From Glandiceps talaboti (Eukaryota; Hemichordata; Enteropneusta; Spengelidae), in NCBI RefSeq assembly GCF_964340395.1, contig NC_135563.1:12101151-12165150 (forward strand): 64,000 nt of DNA, written 5' to 3'. The notes under the pieces were generated by a model that had not been told where the DNA came from, did no database searches, and worked only from the letters and a program-made list of their open reading frames with translations. Below, piece after piece: positions 13,858 to 27,067 of this stretch. Numbering within the stretch: the first letter of the stretch is position 1; each line of letters begins with the position of its first letter. A program made the position numbers and the translations under genes.

Positions 13858-16800
13858 ATGGCGGACGTACGTGAGGCAAAGTCGGCGAATGAAGTTGACG
13901 AAATAACGAACAATGCTGGAAGGTTTGTGAATGAGTCTTAACGTTTAATATATTTCAACATGAAGTAGTACCATAAAGTTCGACTGGACGTAAACATATC
14001 AGTTTTGCATCCCGTCTTGACCAAGAAATCGTTGCTCCACCGACATGCGCATGAATGAATCGAGATTGTCGATTATGAAATCCAACGTACATGTAGTGCA
14101 CATGTAATGATGTATAATAATATAATGTAAGATGTATTGTACATCGCCGTGTTTGTATGGATGGATGGGAGAATGGGATGACTTGGCGCCGCAATAGAGG
14201 GTGGGGGGGGGGGGGCGGCGTTGGCCAGATAAAAAGAGATATCTCTAGCCATTTAGGTCTTAAAAAATTGACATACACGAACACGTCCAGCTCGATTGCA
14301 CGCGCGTGGGTCCAGGGAGTCTGCACGTTCGTCTGTCATGTCTGTATCTGTCGTTTCTGGGGCCGCACTCATCGGGATCGGGACAACTTTCATCTCACTC
14401 TCATCCGTTGTTTATGTTACATCATACTGCTTCATTCACCACATATTCCCCAATGTCTAAAAGAGACATGAACACGAAAATATCCATTATACTATTCCAT
14501 CAAGATTACATCTCAGGACGATTAGTACCTTTCTGTGTATTTGATGATATATTCTAGGGCATCAGTGGAAAGAAGTAACATTACTTGATTAACACTTATT
14601 TGAGCTTCCTGGATAGATCAATTTTATAATAATGGTGATATAAAAAGTGGTTAAGAGACTCGATTCTGACTGCAGTCCCTTCACTCTTAGTCTTGCAAAA
14701 AGGCACACAGAAAATGATGCCAGAATCTGTAGGGCTGCATTGACTAACATTAGTGATTCATGTAAAAATCACTTTTGGTGGTCATAGTTTATAATACACA
14801 ATGATATGATTTTATTGTTCAGAATTTTATAAAAATGTATTTATATTTTAGGTTAGAGCTTCAGATTGTTTATGCTACATGTAATTGTTGTCATGTTTTG
14901 AATATATGAAAATGATGAGTCATAGTGATATAGTCAGGTTTGCAGCTAATGAAGTGATAATAAGGTACATTTGACAAAAATGCTGGAAGGTCAATATTTC
15001 AACAACATAATCAATAACAATAATTACTTCTGTGTAGGAAAGTATGGCATGCCACCAAGCCACAATGATATTATCACAGAAGGTGGACAGTTACATTTTT
15101 GTAGATGTACATTGTATATAACTGACAAGTACTTTCACACATGAATTTACAATTCATTGAGGCAAAATGCAGCAAAAAACTATGTACATGTAGTATGCAT
15201 TCAGTCTTGCTGTCTTAAAATGTACATAGCATGTGCAGTTTCTTATTGCTTTCTGCAGTCCATGATTGTATCAAATAGAGACAGTGAACACTAACATGAA
15301 ATAGGCAACATTTTCCTCTTGCTTTTCCTTATTCTTTGCAACAATCTTCCCAGAACAATTTTCCTGCACAGTGTTTTTGCTAAGGTTGGAGAGCCCTGGT
15401 AAGAGAAAAGGGAAATATGGTAAAACATGCACAATTTCTAATACATCATACCATAATTTCAGTGGGGAACACCAATAAAATGACTGGGAATTCGGCCAGA
15501 TTTCACAGGTGGTCTGCTTACTGCTTATAATACTGCCAACAAGTTAACACTGCTACATACAATGTATCTATATCTAGCAAGACTAATTGATGGTTTCATT
15601 GATCTTCAAGAGGTGTTTTTGGCAAAGTTAAATACCCACATGTTTTAGAAGTCAATAATATACTCCTGACATGGTACATGTGTAGCCTAATTCTACAAGT
15701 TGGTCATTATTGTAGTGGCATGTACATGAAATGATATGCAATATCACTTGTCCAAAGTACTACCAAACTAGAGAGACTATAGAGTTCTATTAAGTGGCAT
15801 GATGTTCTATATTATGTCTCACACAAGGTCTCTTATTACAAAGTACACAATCAACATACAGACACATACTGATTTTGTGCGTGCACTGTTAAAATGTTAC
15901 AATTTTCTCTTTGTGATTTTAAATCTTCCTTGTCTCATCCAAAAGTGATGTTGATTTGTGTTCACAGTATCATTTTATGTGCTTGAGCACTATCACATAG
16001 TTACATAAGTTACATAAAACAACATACAATGTACATGTAGACACTGATAGTATCAGTGTCTATGTTGTTTTATATAACTCATTACAAAAAATGTTATTTG
16101 AGATGTAAATAACATTGTCTGCCTAATTGTGTCTCTAGTTTGCACGTTGCATGTTTGCTTGAATCTCTAATACAAGCTGTCTTTCTTTTAATATAATTTA
16201 TTTTTCTCATTGTCACTCAGCGCCCTTGTTTTGATCCATTTCATGGCACCATGGGCACCACAGTGTGAAGTAATGAATGATGTTATGGTAGAACTGGCCA
16301 AGGAGCTCCTTCAAGTCAAGTTTGTCAAAGTAAGTCATTTGACATAAATGACCTGAATGGATAGGGTATTATAGACATGGAATTACTTTCTGATTTTGAT
16401 AGCCCTGTTTTCAGCATGATGTTAATACCATGGTATGTGCAGGTACCTTTAAAGAAATACAGTGAACAAGAAGTATTTTTAAAAGACAGTTTGGAAATGA
16501 TTTTCAGTTTTGACCCTTTTACAACTTGTTTTTGCCTTTATAACAGGTTGAAGCAGAAGCCGTACCACAGATATCAGCACGACATGAAATAAGTGCTGTG
16601 CCAACATTTATATTTATCAAGGTAAGGACATGCTGTGTTTCACTTTTTAGCATGACTGAGTAATGATTTAACTATAGACAATCATGTGTCATTCCAATGA
16701 ATTGAAATATAGTATAAAAGCCAAGTTGAATGTGTGTAAACAGAAAAGATGGTATTTATAACCTGGTTCAGTGTCAAGAGCATGCACATGATTGAACGAA

Positions 16801-19800
16801 TAGGTCAATAGATACAATCAACCCCTAATATGTACAATGTCTAATTATTGCTATGTCAGCAATTTTCAGTGAATGTCTTGTTGTGTGATCAAAGACATGA
16901 TACCTTATTACAGCAAGTTCAGCTTTAAACCATCATTTTAACGTGTGACATGTGACAAGATAGCATAGTAAGTGTTTAGTTCACAATGTAGAGAGTTATC
17001 ACATGGAGAATAACATATGTCCTATGTGTTTGTTTTACAAAGAATGGTAAACAAATAGATAGGCTAGATGGAGCCAATGCACCAGAACTCAATAAAAAGG
17101 TCCAGCATCATGCCAGCAATTTAGCCAGTCCACCACCACTTCCTACAGCAGCTATACCAAAAAGAGAGGTAATTGTAATTTTTGGCAAAACTAACTTATG
17201 TGGCAATGTTATTTTACTGTAAGTGCATTCATACATGTGTATGATAATCACTATATGTAGCTCATAGGATGCAGTGTTGCTTCTGAATTCATTATATTAT
17301 TCTGGTTAACAACGTAAGTCATTTTCAGAAAAAAGTGTCACAAGAGGGCGCCCCAGATTAGAAAAATATGATGGCTAATATCACATGACAGTACATGAAG
17401 TAGTCTACAAAATATGACTAAAACAATTTCCTTGATCTGAAGCAAAGCTAGCAGCATTTTGTGACGGAGACTACCACCAACTTTTGTCATCAAACATGGG
17501 GAAATGATTTTTCAAAGGAGGCTATAGTATAGAATATACTCGACTATCATGTTCCAAAAGGTGTTTCCAAACAGCACTCCTAGGTGCCAAACGATACAAC
17601 CTTTTGCCTTTGCTGGAGTGTGGCATATATTGTACTGACTGTATACAAATGTATAAGCATATATATGACTGAAGAGTAAAGAATTGCATTTTATGAGTTG
17701 ATAGTAATCTCTGTTTTTACGTACATGTAAAAAAAGAGTGTACTGTACTGCTTGATGTTAGTTAAATGAACATGCATTGTCCTTCAGTGCTTTTATACAT
17801 GTCTTTCTCAGCTGAACAAAGAAAGGAAGGGTATATTAGATGTAGTTATAAATATAGTTGTACTAAAAGTAATCTGTGGTATATGTTTCATCATAGGACC
17901 TTAATGAGAGACTCAAAAGATTAATCAGCCATGCACCTTGTATGCTGTTTATGAAAGGAACACCAGATGACCCCAAGTGTGGTTTTAGTAAACAGATGAT
18001 CAGTATCCTGAAAGAACACAATGCTAATTTCAGCACCTTTAATATCTTAACAGATAATGACGTTAGACAAGGTAAGTCTATGAAACAACATTATAACTTG
18101 AATCAGTGAATTGCATTAGATGAACAATTAATATTCATTTTTATTATTTGAAGGTAATGAGCACTCAAGAATCATGAATATTTAGTATTCAACTACTATA
18201 TATATGTATGTCTGCTAAGAGAACAGAGGCTAACAGGAGAATAATGAAGATGAAATAGTTCTAACTTTAAATTAGTATTTCTTGGTAATTATGTGAAATG
18301 AACTTGATGTGAAATCATAAAATGAGTCCCCAGAACCAAACATTTATGAAATACCTTTATTTAGTTGATGTGAGTTCCCCTTCAACATGGTAATTTATAC
18401 ATTTTATGTTTTGAACCTGATGACCATGGAACTACGATATTTCGATTTATGATTTTGAAATGTTATCTGCAATAACAGAAATATTCTTCTTTTTTTCAGG
18501 TTTGAAAAAGTTCTCAGACTGGCCCACGTATCCACAGTTGTACATAAATGGAGAACTTTTAGGAGGTGTAGATATTATTAAAGAAATGCAAGAAAGTGGA
18601 GAATTAGCAAATACTTTACCAAAGGCAGCTAGTTTGGATGATAGGTGAGTCTTAATTTAATTTTACCCATAATTCATACTAAGTGTCTCAGTAAATTCAT
18701 TTATTGCCATGGAAATGTCAAATAAACAAATACTAATGGCCATGAATATATCATCTATGAACCTGTAAAGACGATTTAATGCCAAATCACAAGGATGCAG
18801 CTTGTACTTAAAGGGGTACAAGCTGGGTACTTAAAGGGACACTTGTTTTGGCATAGTGGATGCTGCATAATGTATAAGGTACTCGCAGTATTGTACTAAC
18901 TGGAGCATGTACCTTAAGCCACCACTTGCAATTGACTGAAATTGAACATGGTATCAAGATAAAATTTACAAGCAGTCCCCAATTACATAGTTTATCATAT
19001 GTATCAAAATTTTTTAAGAAATCCCTAGTATGCAATCAACTGTTTTGACAATGCCAAAAGACAATTTAATGTTATAGAAAAAATACCACTCAGTATTAAA
19101 ATCATTTTAAAATAGTTTGATTGAGGTTATTATGCAAGAATTTTCACTTGCTTGTGCCTCTTTAACTGTACATCTGCAAAAAATGGGTGTAAAACACATT
19201 TATAGCTGTTTCTATTCTCATTTATTGCAGATGAATTTCACTTAAGTTACCCTCTTACCTTTAAGTCAAACTTAAACTTTCAAGTTAATTAAAATGTTTT
19301 CCTATTCCACAGGTTAAAAAGTTTGATAAATAAATCTACAATTATGTTGTTCATGAAAGGCGATCCCTCAAATCCCAAATGTGGGTTCAGTCAGAAAATA
19401 ACAGATGTTCTTAATGATACAGGGTAAGTGGAAATGCTTCATTTCAAAGTATTACTGCAAATAATGTGCTATTGGTAAAGTAAGATAAACACAGACTGAA
19501 GCTGCATGTAATTGCATGTTTTAGATTACGCAAGTTGGTGACGGTGATGCCTTGGTTATATGGTTATAATCACCCTGTAGTCAAGTTCATGTAAACACTG
19601 AATGCGGTTGAATATACGACCACTATATAAAACGTGCTATTATAAATGCCACTCTATTGTGAGTGTAATTACATCAACATCAATTTATAGCTTAAATCAA
19701 CATGCTGCTAAATGTTAACATGTTTGTTTTTGCCATTTCTTTGTACATTAATTAGGTTGGAATATGACACCTTTGATATTTTACAAGATAATGAAGTTCG

Positions 19801-21091
19801 CCAGGGTTTAAAAAAATATTCTGATTGGCCAACATATCCACAGCTTTATGTTAAAGGAGAGCTGATTGGTGGACTTGATATTGTCAAGGTGAGCTTAATT
19901 TTTTGTGATGTAATACGTGGGATAGTTAAATTATGTACACCTCAAACTTTGACTGTAATGTCAAACTGGTGGTATTTTTATGATAATAACTTGTACTGGG
20001 GGTAATTACTTTAGATGAATTACAATATAAGTAAGGTAAGTGTGGAGTTTACTCTGTAGACAAAACAGTGTTTTTGTTAAGGGTGATAAACAGGTAAAAT
20101 TTTACATTTTACTGAGGTTCCCCACAAAGTTATGGCATAATGTTTTTGAAACTATGCCTGTTTTACCATGTTTCCACCTTTCTTTTACCGGGTCCCCCAA
20201 CCTTAGCAAAAACACTGTAAGTAGCATTTGTCCTCAAAAAAAGAAGAAGCCAGAATTGCCTCAGTGAGAATTGTTGAAAGCACTGTACAGTGTTTATTCT
20301 GTCTTTGATGTTGACTTCATAGTGTTACATACAGCAATGGCATTCACCCCACATGTAGACAGACTTTGTGGTGACATAGGACAACCAGGGTATAAACCAG
20401 GGCTCCAACATATTCAACTCACAGCTAAAACAGGCAGTGTTCACCGGAAGACTATACAAAACATACATTTACTGATCAAAGGCGATCTTTTGGCAAGTTG
20501 AGGTTGTTGTTTTATTCAGGTAAACAATAACACTTTTATTGCTGAACACAACAGAATTGTGAGTGACAAGGGAGGTTTTCTTCGACATTCTTCCATCTTT
20601 TAGACTCCTCTCAATAACAATCATGCTGTGTTCACCAGTAAAGTGTTGTTATCTATTAAGAAAACAACAACCTAAACTTGCAAAATGATAAACTTTGATA
20701 GTAAGTATATTATGTTACATATAGTCTTCCGGTGGACTGTCTGTTTCAGTTGTAGCTTGCGTGTGATGAGGTATAATTAGATGTTATTCCCCAATATTTT
20801 TCTTTGTTCAGCGAAGGAAAATACAAATGACCTAAGGGCCCTTGTCACTACGAGTCGTAATTTTGAACGTTCTGATTCATATTTCAAACACAGAACTAGT
20901 GACATAGACACGTGTTGTCATGACATAGGTAAACATTGTCGTGGCATAGAACGACCAGAGTACATATTCCATATTTTTTGTTCAACTTGGCTTATGCATG
21001 GTATACATAAATGCTAAGAGTTATTTTCTTGTCTCTTTCTCAGGAATTGCAAGAATCGGAAGAGTTGGAGAATGTTCTTCAAGGTTCATAG
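13858..21091 (+). CDS. GLRX3: Glutaredoxin-3 (PICOT), nine exons
   Basis: Exons: 13858-13922, 16221-16329, 16547-16621, 17043-17168, 17897-18071, 18500-18644, 19313-19423, 19756-19888, 21044-21091. All junctions are GT-AG and all phases agree, giving 328 residues (human about 335). The order is an N-terminal thioredoxin-like domain (about 1-110) with the family's single-cysteine APWAPQC site, then two monothiol glutaredoxin domains. Each carries a CGFS site (Cys about 153 and 255), a WPTYPQL cis-proline segment and a Gly-Gly-Val/Leu-Asp motif. GLRX3 family proteins bind glutathione-coordinated [2Fe-2S] clusters as bridged dimers, work with BOLA2, and serve cytosolic iron-sulfur assembly and iron trafficking. 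All key residues are present, so the gene looks functional. The first exon starts [10 protein letters not shown]; the last encodes [15 protein letters not shown] and a TAG stop. Introns carry several MITE-like repeats. No other annotation fits as well. Confidence 0.97.
15368..15552 (+). mobile_element. F1 MITE copy in GLRX3 intron 1
   Basis: Starts ACAGTGTTTTTGCTAAGGTT, continues with an AAAGGGAAATATGGTAAAAC block and a CAGTGGGGAACACCA block, and ends with a degenerate inverse of the start. The same landmarks occur at 20065-20218 and 55974-56179. Non-coding. Confidence 0.6.
16008..16078. repeat. Nested hairpin in GLRX3 intron 1
   Basis: A perfect 11-bp inverted repeat (AGACACTGATA / TATCAGTGTCT) with a one-base centre lies at 16039-16061. 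It sits inside an outer pairing of AAAACAACAT with ATGTTGTTTT, separated by a bulge on the left side. Confidence 0.7.
16795..16930 (+). repeat. Dispersed repeat family R1, copy C (short)
   Basis: Contains the R1 blocks CAATCAACCCCTAATATG, TACAATGTCTAATTATTG and the tail ending CAGCTTTAAA. It lies in GLRX3 intron 3. The head and CpG-rich block of copies A and B are absent. Confidence 0.5.
19530..19680 (+). repeat. Dispersed repeat related to 39840-39960
   Basis: The blocks GTGATGCCTTGGTTAT, CTAATCACCCTGTA-like (TAATCACCCTGTAGTCAAG), GTAAACACTGAATG and a TTGTGAGTGTAATTA segment recur in order within the inverted-repeat element at 39741-40034. The copy lies in GLRX3 intron 7 and its ends are not clear. 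Confidence 0.45.
20065..20218 (-). mobile_element. F1 MITE copy with intact inverted ends
   Basis: Begins ACAGTGTTTTTGTTAAGG and ends CCTTAGCAAAAACACTGT, so the terminal inverted repeats match except for one base. It lies in the last GLRX3 intron and reads in the opposite sense to the copy at 15368. The ends resemble hAT-type CAGTG termini. No target duplication of 8 bp is obvious. Confidence 0.7.
20414..20762. mobile_element. Foldback element in last GLRX3 intron
   Basis: Left-arm blocks (TTCACCGGAAGACTATA, GCAAGTTGAGGTTGTTGTTT, TAACACTTTTATTGCTGAAC) reappear reverse-complemented and in reverse order in the right arm (GTTCACCAGTAAAGTGTTGT, AAACAACAACCTAAACTTGC, TATAGTCTTCCGGTGGAC). Arms are roughly 150 bases with a short spacer. 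No open frame. A transcript crossing it could form a long imperfect hairpin. Confidence 0.75.
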
Positions 21092-21682
21092 AATGGTTGA
21101 TAAAAACATATAGTACCTCCAGTCCAGTAAATTTCTCAGAAGACTTTGCATTTTTGATGATGCAATTTCTAGTGGTAGATCCTAATTATAAAATCATTAT
21201 AAAATCATGGAAGTGTTAATGTTATGATATGAGCTCTTTGCTGAAAATAATTTACTAGTTTTGATAAAACTAGGCTCACAGTCCAACTACAGAGTGATGA
21301 CACTTCATAATTCATTGTTGATAGATTATTTAGTATCCAGCCATAAAAAAAACCCAAGACACAGGTGTATGTCAAGTTGATGGTTTTGTTTTTGAAAAAC
21401 ATAAATCAAAAACTTAAAATTGTTGTCTTTAAACTTTTGGTTAATCTCATTGTTAGATACACAATCTTCAGTCCACCTTTCATATCATCTCAAAACAAAC
21501 CAATAGATAATCATAAGTCATGATATTGTTATCAGATCTACATAGTCAATTTATACATTACACAACAGCTTTCAGAATATTTCCAGTGTACCAAGTGTTT
21601 CTGATAGGAGTTGCATTGGTCAGAAAATGAAACTGGTGGTAAATGGAGAGCATAGTTATTACATGTAGTGACTCTCCAACTG

Positions 21683-21705
21683 GCATAGCCCCAAGGGGGC
21701 TATGC
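21683..21705. repeat. Perfect 10-bp hairpin in GLRX3 3' region
   Basis: GCATAGCCCC and GGGGCTATGC are separated by AAG. It lies about 590 bases after the GLRX3 stop codon, inside the probable 3' UTR. Function unknown. Confidence 0.7.
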
Positions 21706-22108
21706 ATTGCTCTCTGTACATGCTGGTAATGCCATCAAATATAGAAGACTTGTCTTAAAAGGCAGATGATTGGAAAATATCCCCCTCCCACCTACTGAAA
21801 TGTTGTACAGGTATTTGAAATGTATTGACAAAGTTGTGGCGTCATCTTGCTGCACGTTGTCATGGAAGAAGTTGTACAGATTTGTTTGTGACTCTGCCAG
21901 CCGATTGCCTTATGATACAGTAACCAGAGTGACCAGGATGTATCTGTTTATACAGACTAGACTAAAACCCTCTGAGTGAAATCCAAAATCTACAATTATA
22001 CTATTGGTTAACTAATGTATGTGTACATAACACTCAACAACTATTCGTTCATTGTGATGAGCATGCCCACGTTTTCGTGTTGTCATTTCTCTGGTAATTA
22101 ATTGGATA

Positions 22109-22114
22109 AATAAA
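22109..22114 (+). promoter_or_regulatory. Candidate GLRX3 poly(A) signal
   Basis: AATAAA within ATAAATAAAATT is the first canonical poly(A) signal I find after the GLRX3 stop. It implies a 3' UTR of about 1 kb. Choice of site is inferred. Confidence 0.4.
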
Positions 22115-23500
22115 ATTGGTCAGAATCCAATATGTCTCCCGTGTGTCATTGCAAATTCTTGATTTAAAATTCAGTTGTACTAAAAACTACTTTCATATTA
22201 AAGGGGGGAAAGCAGTATATTTCACCTTAAGGTATGAGACTAGAGGTGCTAACAATTTACACTGAGGGCTTGAGATAAACTCACAAAACATCCACAAACA
22301 TAAAATGTTCAATATCAAAATATTACCACTGTAAACATATCACTTGTGAGTTTTATATTACAGAGTCAGTTAATGCATAAAATTATCCTAGTACGAAATA
22401 ATAGACTAGTATAAATAAGGTATTTTACAATGTTTATAAACATCATCCCCTGTTGTAGGAAGGGATGAAGTTACATTGAATGATATTTAATAAAATTTTA
22501 ATGTTCTAAAATATCTAATTACACTATTATTTTGAAGTAGGACATTCATAAATTGACTAAGTTCAGATGCAATCATACTTTCCACACAAGAAATATGCAA
22601 CTCATTCCTTTGTTTGTGCAAACATTTAATGTGTTGTTAGCAGGCACATAAGGCAACTGATATTAAAATTAAAAGAAACTTGTAGAATTTCTCTGATTTG
22701 ATAATTTAGTCTATCATATATAATTATCAACATTTAATTTTCAAGATAATATACAAAAAATACTATGGTCATGAAAACTATTCCTCAGCACTAGTGTTTT
22801 TAGTAGCACATGGAAAGTTCATACGAGGGCAGTTCTGGGCTCTCGATTAGCATTTTGATTTACATATTAAAATATAATCAAAAGATTAATTATTAACAAT
22901 TGAATTCAATTTTTTGTTGTACATACATGTAAAGTGGATGACGCACAAACAACAAACAATGTCGGATTGCTTTTTTTTGCATACAGTATGACACTTCATT
23001 TTACTGTTACAGTAACAATGTATATCACATCACATTGGTTTTGGAAGTGCCATGGTTCTCAAAAGCACATTTATTTATTTATAAACTGTTACCATACTTT
23101 TAACCATTCTCAGGATACAAGTGAAATAAAAGTTGTGAAACACCCCAGGGCATCAGGTTCTAGTCACAATTAAATGGATTTCATTTTGGACATTTTCTGT
23201 GATGACATTCTAGTAAACTTGTTACAGGAAATGTCAATATTGCATCTTCAAATGCTCATCTACTTTTATCAAATAACTACATATTTAAAGAGAACATTTT
23301 TGTCTCTGTCCTTGAACCAATAAACTATTTTTTCATGCATCTTCCAATGTCAGACGCATGATGATAAAAAATTTAGTGATCTGTCCAAAAAAATTGATTG
23401 TTGAGTAAATCTTTACGTTTTTATCTATGAACTCTGAGTCAATGAACAGTCATTATTCTGATGACATGTCCATTCACTGTCAACAGGGTTAATGATTGAG
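22115..23500. other. Intergenic, no feature recognised
   Basis: AT-rich sequence without recognisable exons between the GLRX3 3' end and the MITE at 23501. Confidence 0.55.
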
Positions 23501-23705
23501 TAATGAAAATTTCTACTCACATTAGTAAAAGATTTCTTGGAAGCGAATCACAAATTTTCGCTGACGTCTCGTCAGCATCGTCAGGGGTGTACTACTGTCA
23601 CGTGTCTCAGCACAATACTGAAGATACTGATAATGACAAGACTTTAGAGAAATTTGGGAGATGCTTCCAAGAAATGTTTAACAATGTGAGTAGAAATTTT
23701 CATTA
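23501..23705. mobile_element. 205-bp MITE with 44-bp terminal inverted repeats
   Basis: The left end TAATGAAAATTTCTACTCAC, followed inward by ATTTCTTGGAAGC-type sequence, is matched by the right end GCTTCCAAGAAATG... GTGAGTAGAAATTTTCATTA. The first 23 bases of each arm are identical. The 70-codon open frame across it merely reads the repeat and has no domain. Confidence 0.75.
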
Positions 23706-26175
23706 CCAAGTATGAGTCTAGAGTCCATAACATTCATTATTGTACGGTTAATGATGTCATGCTTACATTTGTATAGGAGACAGCATGTTCAGCTGGGGGG
23801 TGGAGTGGGGGGAGGGGAGTGCGGTGGGGTGGGGAGTCCCATGGCACTTTGTTTAAGCACTTAACTATTGCACATAGTACTCATTGGTGTTTTACACCAT
23901 TCATTTTCACAAAATATAATATACATGTCATATATGGCAATTGCATGTAAAACTTAACTGACTGAAATGGCAAAAATTTACACTTGAATATTCCGGTAAA
24001 GTAAAAACTTTAGTTTGACTATACTTATCATCTTTAAGCCTCATTCCAAGCAAAAATATATTGCACATCTGAGCGCACAGATTGCTGAGTCAATGCAAGT
24101 ACCTTGTTTGGTCAAATTACTATTACTATGAGAACATCTGTAAAAATTACAGAGTGCCCTCAATGGCAAAACACTGCCTCAAGTACATTATACAGTGATA
24201 AATAGTCCTTACAAATAATCTTTATAATGGACAGCAAGAGACTGTACTCTTAACAAAACTAGTCAAAAATTCAAGCCATTTTTTGTACTCATCTGTAGGG
24301 AAACACTTTTCTATTTTGTTTTAAATCTGTCAGATTTAGAACATGTATTTTGTGGAACAAGTTTAGAACAGTGGTTATTTGTGTTGGATGACACAAGATC
24401 TTTGTGTTAGGGTCTAACATTACGCCTATCCTAATCTAACCCTAATCCTTACTCCCTAGGTTGAATACAAATATGGCTGTCAGTCCTCTGTTCTATTTTC
24501 TTGTGTAATGTTAACACTACTGTGTAGCATATAAAGTCTTGGAATGGAGAGATACAAGTATGCATAATATCTATACGTCTTAACATTAGCAAAGTACCTT
24601 TCACTGTTTGGTGATCTGACAGATTTGCCCTACCCAACATGGAATGACTGTCAAGAGCACTCAACAATGAAAAAAGATAGTCAACAGGTGATGTGGGTCA
24701 TGCCAAAAGGCTTGCTTGGATGACATATCTCATTCCAGCACATGTGTTCATTGCAGGCACATCTAGTTATGCTCATTTGGTTATGTTGACAGTCATATTA
24801 ATTTCATACTTGGTTCGTTGGAAATTTGGAGTGTTCACTGACAAGCACTTGTCAGCAATAATGTCTATTTACAAAAAAAAATGGGTAATGCTATTGAGTT
24901 GTCGTCTGAATTGACAGTCAGCCAAACTGAAGGTATAAAGTACAGGCAGGTGTTGAACACCAGAGTTTCTTGACGATCAACCTGTAATTACATCTTGTCA
25001 ATGCAAAATAACATGTCAGTCATGTAAAATAGAGCATGATCTTTTCAATTCTACTAAAACGACCAAAAGCTCCCCTGTAGAATGTTCAAAATCATTACAG
25101 TCAATTTTCTGGCATTCTTTAACAGGGGCTTTGTTCATGTTATTTGAAGGCAGGGCACATTGGCTATAGAGGGCGCTGTACATTACCCACACCACCTGGG
25201 TACTAAAGCTAGCCTATATTACCATCTTTGGACCAAGACTTTGTACAATTTACATTTATGTTTGAGACAAAAGGGTACACATCACGTAGGTAGTCATGAT
25301 TTACCAATAAACATGCATACATACAGAACTTACAGCCCAATTCATATTAGTGTACAGTACACAGGCTCTGTTTGATACCACCATGTACAAATCCAATAAG
25401 GAAAAGCACATGCTACACTTAAAGATAGCAAGATTGAATGAATACAGGTGTTTTGTTGTTTGTTTGGGTTCGTTTTTGTGTTTGTTTGTTTGTTTGTTTT
25501 TTTGGGGGGAGGGGGGTTGCGACATTGTGATGAAATGAAATGACCTAACCTGCCACCATGCAGACAACAAATGCAAACATCAAAGCATTGCCATGTACAT
25601 GTCTGCATCTTGTCATTAAGGCACAAACTGTGTATGTAGCAAGAAATTGCAATCAAACAGAGCCAGTGAACACTAACATGAAACAGGCAGTATATTTCTG
25701 TACTTATACATGTAACTTGATGGAATAGATAAGAACAGAATTCTACTTGATTACTAAAAGTACTACTGGACAGAGTTTTAGGTTCTCACTATTGGAAAAC
25801 CTATTGAAGGCTTACAAATGAACAAATCTTGCATTTAAATCAGAAAAAAGGCATGGCGGCTTTTTTGTTACCTGCACTTGTTAATGCTTGGGACCAAGAA
25901 AAGGCATTTTCATCATCAAGCCTTCACCCATGACCTCTCTGACATAGATTTATAAAAATTGGCAAACCGGGCTCAGAAGAGACCTGCTGCACACTGGGAC
26001 AAGGTATGCTGGGAAATAAACAATGTTAGGCGCTTCTTTTTGTTGTCACAGCTGGCCTTAGCAATGTGTTTCAAAATGCAAGAAGCTCCACAAGTATTGT
26101 TTAATTCCCACAATGCCTCACCTCTGTGTACAGCAAGCTGCCTCTTGTAAAGCCAGATTTGCCCATTGTTATCAT
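23706..26175. other. Intergenic; G-rich tract and (TTTG)n
   Basis: A run of G triplets and longer at about 23797-23835 could form a G-quadruplex. TTTG repeats lie at about 25455-25500. An AGAGGGCGCT segment is at about 25166-25178. No exon is recognised. Confidence 0.5.
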
Positions 26176-26181
26176 TTTATT
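26176..26181 (-). promoter_or_regulatory. Candidate RNF145 poly(A) signal
   Basis: TTTATT on the plus strand reads AATAAA on the minus strand, about 890 bases after the RNF145 stop. A second AATAAA overlaps the stop codon itself (27066-27071), too close to be the main signal by itself. Which one is used is not known. Confidence 0.3.
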
Positions 26182-27067
26182 TTAGCGAGGTCAAGCCATG
26201 CAGGATTGGTGTAAATGACTTTTCTGGGTCCCCTAAGCATGCTAAGAATAAAGCAATGCAGATAACATCAGGCTCACCACTCTTCCTAGTACATACACTA
26301 CATATACATGTATATGGAACTATTTGAAATACAACACATTTGGCAACATCTTGTAGATGTGAGAGCTGGCTCATAAATTTGTACCACCACTCATTTTCCA
26401 TAATTCACAACATGGCACCACTTGGTTCTTAAAATGTTTCTCATGACTTTCACAACAATGACATTTAATAGTGCGGTTGTACTTGTGCCAGAGGAACATT
26501 TTTGATAAGAGAAACACAGTAACAAAGAGCAACACTTCGTCATAACATTGACTTGATTTCATGTAAATTTCACCAACTCACATGTACAACCAAAAAGTTG
26601 TTTCCTTGCCTTGGAATCATCTTATGTATACCAAGAGCATAAATTACATTTATCAGTATATGTCGACTTAATCACTTAGCCATCTTCAGCTGTTATTATA
26701 CACAGTTTGTCCAAAGACTGTAGGTGGGCACCATATAATATTTTCCATCCCCTTGTTAATGTTATGTTATACATAATGTATTATAAGTCTGTCACTGTAC
26801 AGTGTACTAGTGTACAGTACTACCATCTGGAGCAGTGTACAGTAACATCTGGAGAAGGTTTGCGAATTAACTACAATATAGTCTAATTAAATAATCTCTG
26901 ATGTGAGTTGGGAAGTACTACATTACATTGTACGTGTAAACAGTACATGTACTTGTAAAGGTGACGCATGTGACAAGTCATTTTTCCATACAAACTTGTA
27001 GTGAAACCAACAACACAAATGTTAGGTACATGTATATCATATTTGAATTTTTGTCTTATACATGGAT

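Noticed and set aside
23503-23715. Small protein with an Ig-like YYCHV motif
   Set aside because: The frame lies wholly within an inverted-repeat element, so the similarity is chance.
24415-24460. Telomere-like CCTAATCTAACCCTAATCC string
   Set aside because: Only a few degenerate units, no array; insufficient for an interstitial telomere call.
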